Shown: positions 22,961-33,560, counted from the stretch's first letter. The stretch is 64,000 bases of DNA from Erinaceus europaeus (GCF_950295315.1 NC_080175.1:66861353-66925352), one strand, 5' to 3'. Notes: a model not told the origin generated them from the sequence alone. Numbers and translations are program-made.

Positions 22961-23140
22961 AAGGTCTGGGAAGTGGTGCATCCAGTAGCAGTGCTGCAGA
23001 TGTCTCTCCCTCTCTGTCTCCCTCTTCCTCCTTGTCGCTCACTCTCTACTGAAAGCAAAACATGGCGGCCAGGATTGGTGGAATCACACAGGCACAGAAC
23101 CCTAGTGATAACCCTGGTGGCAAGAACAGAAAAAGATTTT
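22961..23140 (+). mobile_element. Extended tRNA SINE, internally deleted
   Basis: Head gggaagtggtgcatccagta is joined directly to agtgctgcagatgtctctcc, losing the B-box region; the 3' module (ggtggaatcacacaggcac) is present. Confidence 0.75.
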
Positions 23141-23935
23141 ACACCAAGTATGAGCCTATCAGAAAACAGCTTCAAGACCAAAAAGACAAGGAATAACAAT
23201 GGAAGTAGGGATGACTAAGATTCTGTATTGATATTTTTCTGTATATTTCTATAATAAGCCTGTATTATTTTTAGAGCAAGGGGGAAGAAAAAGGAAATTT
23301 CCTGTTGTGCATGTATTCTAAGGCCTCCGGACATAACTGAGCTCAGACAACACTTGGCCCAAGCTCCTCAGCCATCAGAATTGGGATTGCTAGCCTCTGG
23401 TTAAAAAGAAACCTGATTAAACCAAACAAAATGAATGCAATTTGGATTTTAATGGACTCCCACTTTGTCTCAAACAAGTGAATAGAACTCCAGGTTAGAG
23501 TGGGCCGAGCCTGAGGGCTCTCAGTGGAGGCTTTCTGGAACGCTGAAACCAGGTTCATCACACTTCCTTAGAAACCAAACGCAACTCCTCCAAAGGCTAC
23601 AAGCTTCCTACAGTTATTCCCAGAGTGCCCTGCCCAGAAGCAGCACAAGGCTACGCACCAGAGATCCTGGGGGCAAGTGCATCTTCAGGGAATACACAGG
23701 AGATTTTCAGGCATTTGGGTTCTTCTAAAGTTACCATGGGGAAAACTCACCAAGCAGTCCAGTGGAAATAATGCTGCTTTGGTTTTCAACAAATCAATCA
23801 CCTATTTCTTCCATCACAGTGACATAAAGATCTTGGGTTTCTTCAAAGGATTTTTTGAGAATATACAACTACAAATTTAGAGATAAGCAAGCTATCCTCT
23901 TTCCCTCCGCCTCCTCCTCCCCTACCTCTACTTCT
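23141..23935. other. Unique intronic DNA
   Basis: No repeat or exon recognised. Confidence 0.5.
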
Positions 23936-23937
23936 TC

Positions 23938-24190
23938 CTTTGTTTTAATTGCCACCAGGTTTATTGTTAGGATGCGGTATCTGTACAACAAATCCATTAT
24001 TCCCTTCAGTCATTTATTTCCTTGTATTTGATAGGACAGAGAGAAATTGAGAAGAAAGGGGGAGATACAGAGGGAGAGACACCTGCAGCCCTGCTTCACC
24101 ACTCCCTGAAGGTGAGGAGCGGGGGCTTGAACCTAAGTCTTTACAATGGGAATGTATGCACTCTACCAGGTGCACCACCACCTGCCCTCC
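23938..24190 (-). mobile_element. Extended tRNA SINE
   Basis: Antisense: gccaccaggtttattgttag, ggacagagagaaattgagaa, gtgcaccaccacctgccc. Confidence 0.85.
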
Positions 24191-25020
24191 TCTTCCAAGA
24201 ATAAAAATGAGAGAGGAAGTGAGAAGACAAGTATCTGAAGTGGATGGCAGTTGTGGAGACATTTCATTCGTATAGCTCATCAAATTGTTAAGTTGTTAAG
24301 GGAAAAGGTTGAGACACACCACTAATTCAGACTACACCAGGGTGATTTTTCACGGTTCAAGCTGATTTACTTCATCCTAAGCCTACCACAAGATCACCTG
24401 CTCCCTGCTAGCTAATACTTGGAGCTTTATAGTACAGTAGACAGTCCTTTCTTTGAAATGTCTTTCGAAACAGGCGGGGTGAGCAAACACTTCTTGTGAT
24501 ACATGGGAGGAGTATTTCTACTTTAACAAATATTCACTGATTTTTATGTTTACTCGAGAATGGAAAACAAAGTCTCAAGCTTGTGGTTATTAATGTAGCT
24601 TATAAACTGCGTGACACAAGGAGAAATTGCATAGTATAGATGAATATGTCACACCTCATTAAAACCTGCACTGGAGAACTCTATATTTCATTCTATATAA
24701 ACTCTACTTCAACCCCAAGTAAAAGTAATAGAATAAGACAAACAGTGTGTAGGTATTGTCGAAATCACGCGGGGACAAAAGCCTGAGAATGACACTTAAT
24801 GCCACAGACATTTGAAAAGTTGAAGGCTCTCACTGACTTCACATTCTGCGTGTACCTGGTATTGTTCTAATCAGGGGGACAGTGGCAAAACACAGCAAGT
24901 CTTCCTCCTCAGGGAACCTCCAACCTGGCAGAGTAAAGGCTGATGCAGAGCTCACTACTCACATTCCTGGTTCACCAAGAACTACGGAATCCACATCACA
25001 CTGGATCCGAACAAGGGACT
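24191..25020. other. Unique intronic DNA
   Basis: A/T-rich with no recognised repeat. atgtagcttataaactgc at 24594 is not a tRNA gene. Confidence 0.5.
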
Positions 25021-25023
25021 TCC

Positions 25024-25251
25024 ATTTTTATTTATTAAATATTTATTTATTAAATATTAATGTTTCTATATTCATTTATTGGATTGTGATAGAAAAAAAA
25101 ACTGAGATGGAAGAGAAAGAGTGAGACACACAGAGAGAGGAGCCTGCATAACTGCTTCCCCACTCATGAATCTTCCCTCCTGCGGGTGGGGACCAGGGGC
25201 TCAAACCCTGGTAACATGCTCACTCAACCAACTGCACCACCAACCTGCCCC
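25024..25251 (-). mobile_element. tRNA SINE, core form
   Basis: Antisense: duplicated aaatatttatttatta tail complement, ctcctgcgggtggggaccag, aactgcaccaccaacctgcc. Confidence 0.85.
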
Positions 25252-25299
25252 CTAACATCTGGGCCCCTTGGAATATATCTAAAATAAACTTCCTTGTTT

Positions 25300-25395
25300 C
25301 TTCCAACATGAATATCCTTAGTTCCATTAAAAGTTTTGTCCCACTTTATATTTTATTGCTTTTCAGCCACCAAGTTGCAGATGTTACCATGATTC
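25300..25395 (+). mobile_element. L1 3' UTR fragment
   Basis: cttttcagccaccaagttgc and agatgttaccatgattccat match the L1 3' block at 54846. Confidence 0.6.
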
Positions 25396-25407
25396 CATCG
25401 AGAAGAA

Positions 25408-25555
25408 GGGAAGGTCTGGGAGAGCATGGGGCTTGGGTGTCCCAGCTCCTGGGTAGCTCCTCAGTGCCACACACACTGGGCCAGTGCTCTGATCTCTCTC
25501 TCCCTCTCTTTTTCTCCCTCTCTCTAGATTCCCTCTCCCTCATGAAATAAATAAA
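25408..25555 (+). mobile_element. Short SINE fragment, old
   Basis: gggccagtgctctgatctct with a CT-rich end and aaataaataaa tail. Confidence 0.5.
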
Positions 25556-25664
25556 AGAAGCATTCAGATGGTAATAGGGCATCTTGGCTGGGATCCTGGA
25601 ACAAAAAGGGGGGGATGGGGAAGGTGTTAGAAGGAAAAGTAATAATAGCCTGCAGAGGAAAACT

Positions 25665-25762
25665 TCCAGAGTGATGAAGCAGTGATGCCGGTGCCTCTCT
25701 ATCTCTCCCTTCCCTCTCAAGTTCTATCAAAACAGAAATAAATAAATAAATAAACAAACAAA
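25665..25762 (+). mobile_element. tRNA SINE, 5'-truncated
   Basis: cttccagagtgatgaagcag, cggtgcctctctatctctcc, (AAAT)n tail. Confidence 0.75.
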
Positions 25763-25799
25763 CAGAAATAGTATTTCAGTGCAGAACAGGGGCAGCAGA

Positions 25800-26160
25800 G
25801 CCAACTTGCCAAGAAGGGCCCGTGTACCTAGGCACCAGAGAAGGCCCAGTGTTGTGGTGTCTCTCCCTCTCTTTCTCTCAATGAATAAACTGGGCAGTAC
25901 TGTGATGTGTGCATGTAAGGTTCTGGTTCCACATGCAATCTTGTGCATTGCTCCAGCAATCACAGTGGTCTGTCTCCCTCTCTCCCTCTCCCTCTCCCTC
26001 TCCCTCTCCCTCTCCCTCTCCCTCTCCCTCTCCCTCTCCCTCTCCCTCTCCCCCTCTCTCTTTTCTATCACAAATGAAAAATGACAGCTGGCAGAACCAG
26101 TGGAAATGTGCAAGCAGGAGCCCCACTTGTAATCCTGGTGGCAGAAGAAAGAGAAAGATA
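25800..26160 (+). mobile_element. Two adjoining SINEs, second extended
   Basis: 25800-25885 ends cagtgttgtggtgtctctcc with a short A-rich end. 25886-26160 has a CCCTCT array for its pyrimidine domain and the 3' module ggcagaaccagtggaaatgt...taatcctggtggcag. Confidence 0.65.
25973..26055. repeat. (CCCTCT)n hexamer array
   Basis: About 13 near-perfect copies, grown from the pyrimidine domain of a SINE. Confidence 0.95.
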
Positions 26161-26549
26161 GAAACATAACACCAAGGTTTATGGTGCTGTGACCAGGCAG
26201 GGAAGAGGCATGCAGAGGAGGCATGTGTAGGAGGTCCAAGCCTTCCAAATCCAAACACAAACACACGGAAACCAAGGCACAGTGTGGTGGTTACTCCATG
26301 GGTATGGGAGAGTTTAAATGCCTCTCACTTTTCCAGGGCTGGGGGAAAAAACCACCCCCACCCCTCTTTTCCATGGGAATGTGCTCAACCAGCTCACAAG
26401 CCCAGCTTTCCAAGTGCCTGGGAGCACACACATACTCAACATTACAAACTGGGTTCTCTGTGTTTTCCTCTGCCTAGAAATAGCACTATTTGATTTCTCG
26501 CCTTCTCAACATTCTCCTCTCTCTTTTTAAAAAAAATTTTTGTAGTTCT
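26161..26549. other. Unique intronic DNA
   Basis: No repeat or exon recognised. Confidence 0.5.
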
Positions 26550-26776
26550 TTTTTAAAAAAAATGTTTTATTATATTTATTTATTTATTGGATAGAGACAG
26601 TCAGAAGTTGAGAGGCTAGGAGGAGATAGAGAGGGAGAGAGATAGAGAGACACTTGCAGACCTGCTTCATCACTCATGAAGCTTTCCCCCTGCAAGTGGG
26701 GACCGGAGACTCAAACCTGGGTCCTTGCACACTGTAACATGTGTGCTCAACCACATGTGCCACCACCCAGCCCCCA
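26550..26776 (-). mobile_element. tRNA SINE, core form
   Basis: Antisense: ttggatagagacagtcagaa, ccccctgcaagtggggaccg, tgtgccaccacccagcccc. Confidence 0.9.
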
Positions 26777-27215
26777 CATTCTCCTCTCTCGATAGCCGAA
26801 CATCAAAAATTAAGCCAGCATAAGCCTGAACCCAAGTAGTCCCCCTGTTCTCTCTCAATGGCTGGCTCTTTCCTCTGCCAGTTCGACTTCTGCTGTCCTT
26901 GTCCTCTCTTGTGTCTGAGAATTGAGGTGTGGGACACTCAGTAGGTTGGTCTGCCCATCTCATCCCAAAGGACATTTGTGTACCCGGCCCTTTTGTTTTC
27001 CTTTTTGCAGAACTTGGGGTTAGCAAATGTCAATTTCACTGACAAGTCTTCAGTCAAATGGGCATGGGCAGGTAGCAGGAGAGTTTGAATGGCAGCATCA
27101 CAAGGCATGCACCTTACCTGCTGAGTTATCTCTCTTACCCTTTATATTCTTCATAGATTATGAAATAGCCACAAGAAAGCCTTGCTTCAGGGCAGGGGTT
27201 TAGTGGTGATAGGTG
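26777..27215. other. Unique intronic DNA
   Basis: Nothing recognised. Confidence 0.5.
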
Positions 27216-27217
27216 GG

Positions 27218-27218
27218 G

Positions 27219-27264
<46 letters not shown>
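27218..27264. repeat. (TA)n(TG)n compound microsatellite
   Basis: About 11 TA units pass directly into about 12 TG units. Confidence 0.95.
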
Positions 27265-27265
<1 letters not shown>

Positions 27266-27460
27266 TTTTACTTTATTTCCCCCTAACACAGCAGTTTGTG
27301 AGGTAGTGAATACTGGAAAGTGTCCATCACATGCTGGGGATTTGTTCCTCATTTCAACAAAGTTTGAGATGCCCAGCACTCCAAAAAATCTACATATAGT
27401 GTCTTATTTGTTGTTCTTGTTGTGTGGGTGGGTCCACTATTAACAGCTCATCACTCACTA

Positions 27461-27614
27461 CTGACTTTTATTTTCTTTTTCAGGTAGAAAGACAGCTAGG
27501 GAGAGAGAAATACCATAGCACCAAGCCTTTCTCCATGTGGTAGGCATTGGGCTCAAACCTGGGCATGCACATGACAAAACAGAGGTACTATCAAGGTGAG
27601 TTATACTGCCGGCC
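27461..27614 (-). mobile_element. Type-D tRNA SINE
   Basis: Antisense: ccatagcaccaagcctttct, gggctcaaacctgggcatgc, gagttatactgccggcc. Confidence 0.8.
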
Positions 27615-27672
27615 ATTCAAACCTCACTGTGTATTTGGCACACCACAGAACTGTAAAAAAAAAAAAAAAAAA

Positions 27673-27783
27673 ATCCATGTCTGAGGATGTAAGATCCCTG
27701 GTTCAATCCTCTGGCATCACCATAAGCCAGAGATGAGCAGGGATTTGGTATAAATAAATAAATAAATAAACAAACAAACAAAT
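27673..27783 (+). mobile_element. Short tRNA SINE (type C), 5'-truncated
   Basis: ggttcaatcctctggcatca, ataagccagagatgagcagg, (AAAT)n(AAAC)n tail. An A-rich run (27654-27673) precedes it. Confidence 0.8.
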
Positions 27784-28029
27784 AGTCACTTATCAAGTCT
27801 AGAGAACACTGCTCCTAAAAGTGATCACCGGAGTGCTTTTCGCACTGAGTGCTTCTTTCTGAAGGGATCTCTCCTCACATCAACGTGACTACTCCCCATT
27901 TTCCTTGACCTGACCTCTCCTGCTCAAAGCTATGGCAAACATGTTTATGACAAAATTATAGAGGTCATTTAGAATCCATAACCTTCCAAAATCACAGGTT
28001 CTAATTTTTCAGAGGTGAGAGCATTTAAC

Positions 28030-28229
28030 TCTCTCTCTCTCTCTCTCTTATTTATTACATATGAGAAAGAAAGCTGCCTTCTGATATAGACAGAGAGACA
28101 GGAAGTGAAAGAGATCACAGGACCAAAGCTTTCTTCAGTGTGATGAAGACCAGGCTTAAACCTGGGTCTTGCAAAGGGCAGCAAAGCCTCACACTGTCCA
28201 AGTGAGCTGATATACCAAGAGCCAGCCCA
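28030..28229 (-). mobile_element. Type-D tRNA SINE
   Basis: Antisense: (CT)n, cacaggaccaaagctttctt, ggcttaaacctgggtcttgc, cactgtccaagtgagctgat. Confidence 0.8.
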
Positions 28230-28243
28230 GCTCTTGGTATATC
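28209..28243. repeat. Perfect 14-bp hairpin
   Basis: Arms GATATACCAAGAGC (28209-28222) and GCTCTTGGTATATC (28230-28243) with loop cagccca. The left arm lies in the SINE head and the right arm just outside it. Confidence 0.9.
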
Positions 28244-28680
28244 TACAGCATGATTGTCATCAGGACCAAGGTGACCTGGTGGCCGGGCCAGCAGCTCAAT
28301 TGCCCACACATCAAAGACTCTGGTCCAGGATCCAACACCATCAACATGTTTCCTCTCGGCCCTTCAGTGGATGTCTCTGGTCCCTTTATTAGAGAAGGAA
28401 TCTGTCTGGTGACCAGCCACAGATACATGATTTGCACTGGCTCAGCTGACCTCAGTCCTCGCCCTTGGGGCTGGGACTGTGTCTTAATTGCATCCTTGCT
28501 CCTGCACAAAACCACCGCTTGTGTCTGGTTTCTTTCTCCCCCAACAGCTGACCCTACCGATTTTTCTCCTCACCTCGCTCATCAACCTGTCAACTGGCAA
28601 GCAGTAGCTGTTTCCTGCCTTTGTTTGGGATCCTGGTAATTTCCCAGTAATTAATGAGCCTGCAGAGTCCTGGCTCTTGC
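28244..28680. other. Unique DNA before the 70-bp repeats
   Basis: No repeat recognised. It has a good acceptor-like tttctttctcccccaacag at 28528-28546 and a homeodomain-type core gtaattaatgag at 28647-28658. No exon can be assigned. Confidence 0.45.
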
Positions 28681-28890
28681 CCACAGGCTGGCTTTGTTAC
28701 ACTGCCTCCCTCCTCTCTTCGGAGAAGGGCCGAGTACAGGAGCTTAATGGCCACAGGCTGGCTTTGTTACACTGCCTCCCTCCTCTCTTCGGAGAAGGGC
28801 CGAGTACAGGAGCTTAATGCCCACAGGCTGGCTTTGTTACACTGCCTCCCTCCTCTCTTCGGAGAAGGGCCGAGTACAGGAGCTTAATGA
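28681..28890. repeat. 70-bp unit repeated three times
   Basis: Units 28681-28750, 28751-28820 and 28821-28890 are the same except at the last base (g, c, a). Each runs from ccacaggctggctttgttac to cgagtacaggagcttaatg. 70 is not a multiple of three, so no coding repeat results. Confidence 0.97.
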
Positions 28891-29530
28891 GAGTGATCGG
28901 GCAGCTATTTTGGGTGAAAACACCCTTCTTTCCCTTCCTTCTGCCATGCAGCAAAAATGTGTCTATCGTTCAACCTTGGGCTTACAAAGAAGGCTCCAGA
29001 ATCAGGAATATTGGAGCTGCAGGCTTTCCAGAGACAGAGGAGTATGGACGTGAAGCTGTAAAGGGAGCCCTCAGCCAGCACCCCGACCCCAGCATGGAGA
29101 AAGCACCCTGGATGCACTGTGTGTAGGGGATGGGGTGGGGTGCAAAGGGACTACAGTTTCCTTTCTCATTTCTTAAAGACAAGGGAGAAAGCACTGCGTG
29201 CATCTGCCCCTGAACACCCATTATTCAAAGGTGTGCGCTGGGGGTGTTCTGTGGGCCTAAGATTGGTCTCAGTGCTGTGAGGGAGAGGCCACCCACTAAC
29301 AGATGAAGCAAGAAGGGAGGGGGTCACAGAGCATAGGGTGTTATGGGAACCCAGTAAGCACGGAAAGGGAGTAAGGATGAGAGGGCAGGGAGGGCCTGAC
29401 CTGTGTAATGTGACAGGGAAGCCTCTCCTATACAACAGACACCTCAACAGAGCCTGCAGGCAGTGAGGGAGGAAGAGAATGGCCTCTGAGTCAGAGGTTT
29501 CTGGGGGATGGAGCAGTGGGTAAAAATGCA
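28891..29530. other. Unique intronic DNA
   Basis: Moderately GC-rich, no recognised repeat or exon. Confidence 0.5.
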
Positions 29531-29531
29531 G

Positions 29532-29627
29532 GCAGGTGACATGATGCCACACTAGGCAGGTGACATGAGATTACACTAGGCGGGTGATATGGGGCCGTGA
29601 TAGGAGGGTGACATGAGACCATGTTGG
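29532..29627. repeat. 24-bp minisatellite, four copies
   Basis: Units of the form gcaggtgacatgagattacactag, diverging progressively to the right, abut an L1 3' fragment. Confidence 0.85.
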
Positions 29628-29631
29628 ATGG

Positions 29632-30068
29632 AAGATGTCATTTGCCAACAGACAACTGGATAAAAATGTACTGTTTCCACATAACACAACACTCCGATGC
29701 TATACAAAGGTGAAATTCCGCCATTTTCAACAACATGAATGAAACTACAGGTTTTCATGCTCCACAATGAAGTAAGACAGAGAAAGACAAAAGTCATCGT
29801 GCAGTTCACTTCTGTGCCACACAGTGAAACACGATGAAAAAAAAAATGAGCTAAGTAAAATGTAAATAAAATAATGGTTATTAAAAATCAAACTAGTTCA
29901 GCATGGGACAGGGGTGAGTAAGTAGGGTAAAAGTGTCCGCCGTGTGACAAAGCATGTAATGAGATGTCTGGTGGTGAGAACAATGCATTAGATACAGGTG
30001 TATAATGAAGGACACATGGAACCGGTATCATATCATTCATCACTTCATTATAAAACCTTAAAAAAAAG
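29632..30068 (+). mobile_element. L1 3' end, diverged
   Basis: Holds the end of ORF2-derived text (gctatacaaaggtgaaattc, caacaacatgaatgaaacta) and a 3' UTR ending in an A8 run. Confidence 0.7.
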
Positions 30069-30181
30069 ATGTGTAAGTGATTTAAGTTGAGTTTTAGAGT
30101 TGTAATGATGCTGTTGACTAACTGGTTCCTTTGCTGAGGAAGAAAGGCAGGCAGAAAGACAGGCAGGAAAAAATGGGAGAT

Positions 30182-30300
30182 AGGACTGGGGACATAGCTG
30201 AATCATTCTGCAAATGACTTTTTACACCTAAGACTCATAAGTCCCTGGTTCCATCTCAGCCACCACCATAAACCAGAGATGATCAGTACTCTAGAATGAG
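30182..30300 (+). mobile_element. Short tRNA SINE (type C)
   Basis: actggggacatagctgaatc, ggttccatctcagccaccac, ataaaccagagatgatcagt. Confidence 0.8.
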
Positions 30301-30351
30301 AGGGGGGGTGGGTTGTAGAGAAACAAGGAGAATAGAAATAACCAGGCATCT

Positions 30352-30618
30352 AGGGGGAGTCGGGCTGTAGCACACCGGGTTAAGTGCAAAGCGCAAGGAC
30401 CAGCCTAGGAATCCTGGTTCGAGCCCCCGGATCCCCACCTGCAGGGGAGTCACTTCACAGGCGGTGAAGCAGGTCTGCAGGTGTCTGCCTTTCTCTCCCC
30501 CTCTGTCTTCCCCTCCTCTCTCCATTTCTCTCTGTCCTAACAATGACGACATCAACAACAATAACTACAACAATAACAAATAAATTAATTTTTAAAATAA
30601 ATAAATAAATTTAAAAAG
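30352..30618 (+). mobile_element. Young full-length tRNA SINE
   Basis: Perfect 17-bp target-site duplication GAAATAACCAGGCATCT at 30335-30351 and 30619-30635. A box tagcacaccggg, intact B box ggttcgagccc, and an A-rich caacaacaataac tail are present. It is one of the least diverged SINEs in the window. Confidence 0.9.
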
Positions 30619-30635
30619 GAAATAACCAGGCATCT

Positions 30636-31070
30636 TAGCCCAGTCCCCAAACACACAGAGTATGGATACTTACGTCCTCAATGTTCTATGGAGCTGCCTC
30701 CAAAAAAAGGAAAGTCAGTCGCTTACAGGTTACATAAGACTTGCCTCAGTGTGCTCAAAACTCAGCTCCACTATCAGACACTTATCATTAGCATTTTCTT
30801 TTCAGAGAGAGAGAGAGACAGGGAGAGAGAGAGGAACCTAAGTAGAGATTCAGGCAGGGATCACAGTGCCCAGAATCGGGTGGAAGCAGCAGCAACACTG
30901 TGGGGGCAGGTAGCATTTAGGTGGCAGTGGGGAGCCCAAAAGGAGTCCACAAACAAAAGCCTGGACCACCTCCTATCCTGGAGAAGACAGTAATGAAAGG
31001 ACAGAGAGAAAGCTCCTCTTCTTCTTCCCACCCCAGCCAGCTAGGGAGGAGACTGCTTCACAAGGAGCAG
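30636..31070. other. Unique intronic DNA with GA patch
   Basis: (GA)n at 30804-30835; otherwise nothing recognised. Confidence 0.5.
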
Positions 31071-31074
31071 GTGT

Positions 31075-31338
31075 GGGACCAGGCAATGACACACCATATA
31101 GAATACATGTATTACCATGTGGAAGGACTCGGGTTCAAACCCCCACTCCCCACATGTAGGGGGGAAGTTTCGCGAGCACTGAAGCAGGTCTGTAGGTGTT
31201 TTTTTGTCTCTGTCTCTCTCTCTCTCTCTCTTTCTACTTCCCAGTTCCCTCTCAATTTCTCTCTCTCTAGACAAATAAAGAAAAGTAAAGAAATACAGGC
31301 TGCAAAGATAAAATAAAATAAAATAAAATAAAATAAAA
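31075..31338 (+). mobile_element. tRNA SINE with (AAAAT)n tail
   Basis: gggttcaaacccccactccc B-box zone, (CT)n, then an AAAAT pentamer array at 31304-31338. Confidence 0.85.
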
Positions 31339-31785
31339 CAAATAAGCAGGTGAGAAGAGCAGTGTCCTCCACAGTGAGCGCTCTTCCTCTGCTCTGGAAA
31401 CAGCTAGAAATGACTCAAGGGCCCTGAGCAAGCAGGTCAGGGAATGTGAACTGCGCTCTGGGAGACCCTCCAGGGCTCTGCTCACAGGGCCAGTGGGTGA
31501 GCCCAGGCCTGCCCTTGACCACACCTTAACTTTATTCTTTATTTTTCTGGAACCAAGCCCTGAGCATGTCAGTCTCAAACCCATCCCCCTTCCAAAACAA
31601 ACAAACCAACAAAAGCTTGCTAAGCTTTAAATGCTTCAGTCTATGTTTCCAAGCCAAAGAGCTCTGGGTCCCAGCACACTACTGTCCAGTATGGGCAGGA
31701 AGTCACCCAGCTGTTTTCAAGTCTGTCTGTGATAGTTATTATATACAATTGCATTAAATGAAAACAATAGTGAGGGTACTACAAG
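31339..31785. other. Unique intronic DNA
   Basis: Nothing recognised. Confidence 0.5.
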
Positions 31786-31789
31786 GGGC

Positions 31790-31902
31790 AGGAAAGTCAC
31801 TTGAAATGTCATGATCAAAAAAAGGTAGTGGGAATAATGTAGAACTGTACCCTTCTTATCCTAGGGTCTTCTTGATCATTATTAAATCAATAATAAAAAA
31901 AA
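31790..31902 (+). mobile_element. L1 3' end fragment
   Basis: gtagtgggaataatgtagaa and gtacccttcttatcctaggg, then an A9 tail, match other L1 ends here. Confidence 0.7.
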
Positions 31903-32068
31903 AGATGTCAAAAACATTGTTTCTGTGGCTTCCCCACCAGCAGGTAGACTGAAGCCACCCAGGTCTCAGTGGGGTTGGGGAGTCAGAGGAGAGTCACCTT
32001 AGGGTCACCTGGGAACCACAGCACAAGGCTTTACATGGACAGCAAAAATGTTCCATCAATTCTACTGA

Positions 32069-32312
32069 TTTTTTTAATTTATAAATATTGACAAGACTAT
32101 AGTATAAGAAGGGTACATTTCTATACAATGCCCATCCCCAGAGCTCCATATCCCATCCCGTCCCTTGATACCTTCCCTATTCTTTATCCCTCTGGGAGTA
32201 TGGACCCAGGATCATTGTGGGGTACAGAAGGTGGAAGGTCTGGCTTGTATGATTGCTTCCCCGCTGAACATGGGCGTTGGCAGGTGGATACATACTCCTA
32301 GCCTGTCTCTCT
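32069..32312 (-). mobile_element. L1 3' end
   Basis: Antisense: atacaatgcccatccccaga, gggagtatggacccaggatc, gaacatgggcgttggcaggt. Same terminal block as the fold-back arms. Confidence 0.8.
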
Positions 32313-32535
32313 ACTGATTTTTAAAATTATATTTATTTATTTATTTAGTTAGTTAGTTAGTTATTGAATAGAGACAACCAGAAATTGAAAGGGATGAGGG
32401 TAATAGAAAAGGAGAAAGAGAGACACCTGCAACATTGCTTCACCACTTGCAAAGCTTTCCCCTGCAAGTGGGGATTAGGGGCTTGAACCCGGGTTCATGC
32501 ACATTATAACATGATATGCCACCACCCAGCACCAA
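32313..32535 (-). mobile_element. tRNA SINE, core form
   Basis: Antisense: (TTAG)n patch at 32346-32363, cccctgcaagtggggattag, tatgccaccacccagcacc. Confidence 0.85.
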
Positions 32536-32544
32536 TTTTACTGG

Positions 32545-32676
32545 GTTTTTTTTGTTTGTTTGTTTGTCAACACTACAGCACGAAGCTTCCTCCAGTGCAG
32601 TGGAGTCTGAACTAGAACCTTTGTCCTGCACACGGCAAAACATCACACTGTCCAAATGAGTTATGTTGCCAGCCCT
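32545..32676 (-). mobile_element. Type-D tRNA SINE
   Basis: Antisense: actacagcacgaagcttcct, cactgtccaaatgagttatg, ttgccagccc. Confidence 0.8.
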
Positions 32677-32679
32677 ATT

Positions 32680-33110
32680 CCATTAATCTTACAGTTAAAA
32701 CAAATGTCATGGGGAGAGAACCCCCCCCCATACACACACCCCATTTTTCTGGCCTGATAAATTCAACAGACACAGACTGATCAACAGGAAAGAGTGACCA
32801 CTTCAATTCATGCCCCATAGAAATATGGAGGCCTTGGGACAACCAGTGCAAGAGATTTCATTTTATTTTTACAATTTTCAGACAAACAGGAAAATATATT
32901 TCTGTGGAACTGGCAGCACATGGGACTTAAATTTAGGCACAGCTGTAGTTGAGGAATTTTGCAAAGTTTATTGACAGAGGACTTGAAAAGCTACCAGGCA
33001 AGAAGCAGGTCTCCATACTTGTAAGTGCAAGGAAAAGACTTCTTCATACAGAGGAGGCTTCATTTTGCTTTTTAAAAGGAAAGAAAAAAGGGGGGTTGGG
33101 GGCTGGCAGG
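32680..33110. other. Unique intronic DNA
   Basis: Nothing recognised. Confidence 0.5.
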
Positions 33111-33117
33111 GTGGGGG

Positions 33118-33190
33118 ATGGCCTCCAGGAGCAGTAGATTCACCACGCAAACACCTAATCCCAGCGTTATACCACGGTGGCAATACAAAT
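33118..33190 (+). mobile_element. SINE 3' module without head
   Basis: ggcctccaggagcagtagat...ataccacggtggcaatac: only the 3' part of an extended SINE. Confidence 0.7.
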
Positions 33191-33202
33191 ATAGAAATAG
33201 GA

Positions 33203-33523
33203 GGTTGGTGCAGCAACGGCTTAAGCGCAGGTGGTACAAAGTTCAAGGACCAAAATAAGGATCCCGGTTCAAGTCCCCAGCTCCCCACCTGCAGGGGAGT
33301 TGCCTCACAAGTGGTGAAGCAGGCCTGCAGGTGTCTATCTTTCTCTCTACCCCTCTATCTCCCCTCTTCTCTCCATTTCTCTCTGTCATATGCAACAACA
33401 ACATCAATGACAACAATAACAGTAATGACAACAACAAGGTCAACAAAATGGGAAAAATGGCCTCCAGAAGCAGTGGATTCATGGTGCAGGCACTGAGCCC
33501 CAGAGACAACCCTAGAGGTAAAA

Positions 33524-33559
<36 letters not shown>

Positions 33560-33560
33560 A
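33203..33560 (+). mobile_element. Extended tRNA SINE, complete
   Basis: cggttcaagtccccagctcc, caacaacatcaatgacaac linker, 3' module cagaagcagtggattcatgg...aaccctagaggta, and an (AAAT)n tail. A good example of the full three-part plan. Confidence 0.9.

Noticed and set aside
24590..24660. Mitochondrial-like insertion suggested by tgtagcttataaactgc
   Set aside because: The match is a few short words only and the flanking sequence is not mitochondrial.
25727..26275. 182-codon minus-strand frame with Glu-Arg repeats
   Set aside because: It is the complement of the CCCTCT array in a SINE.
28681..28890. CRISPR-like direct repeats
   Set aside because: Units are contiguous with no spacers, and this is a vertebrate genome.
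30352..30440. tRNA gene suggested by A and B boxes
   Set aside because: The boxes belong to a SINE head with target duplication and A-rich tail; no cloverleaf with anticodon arm could be drawn.
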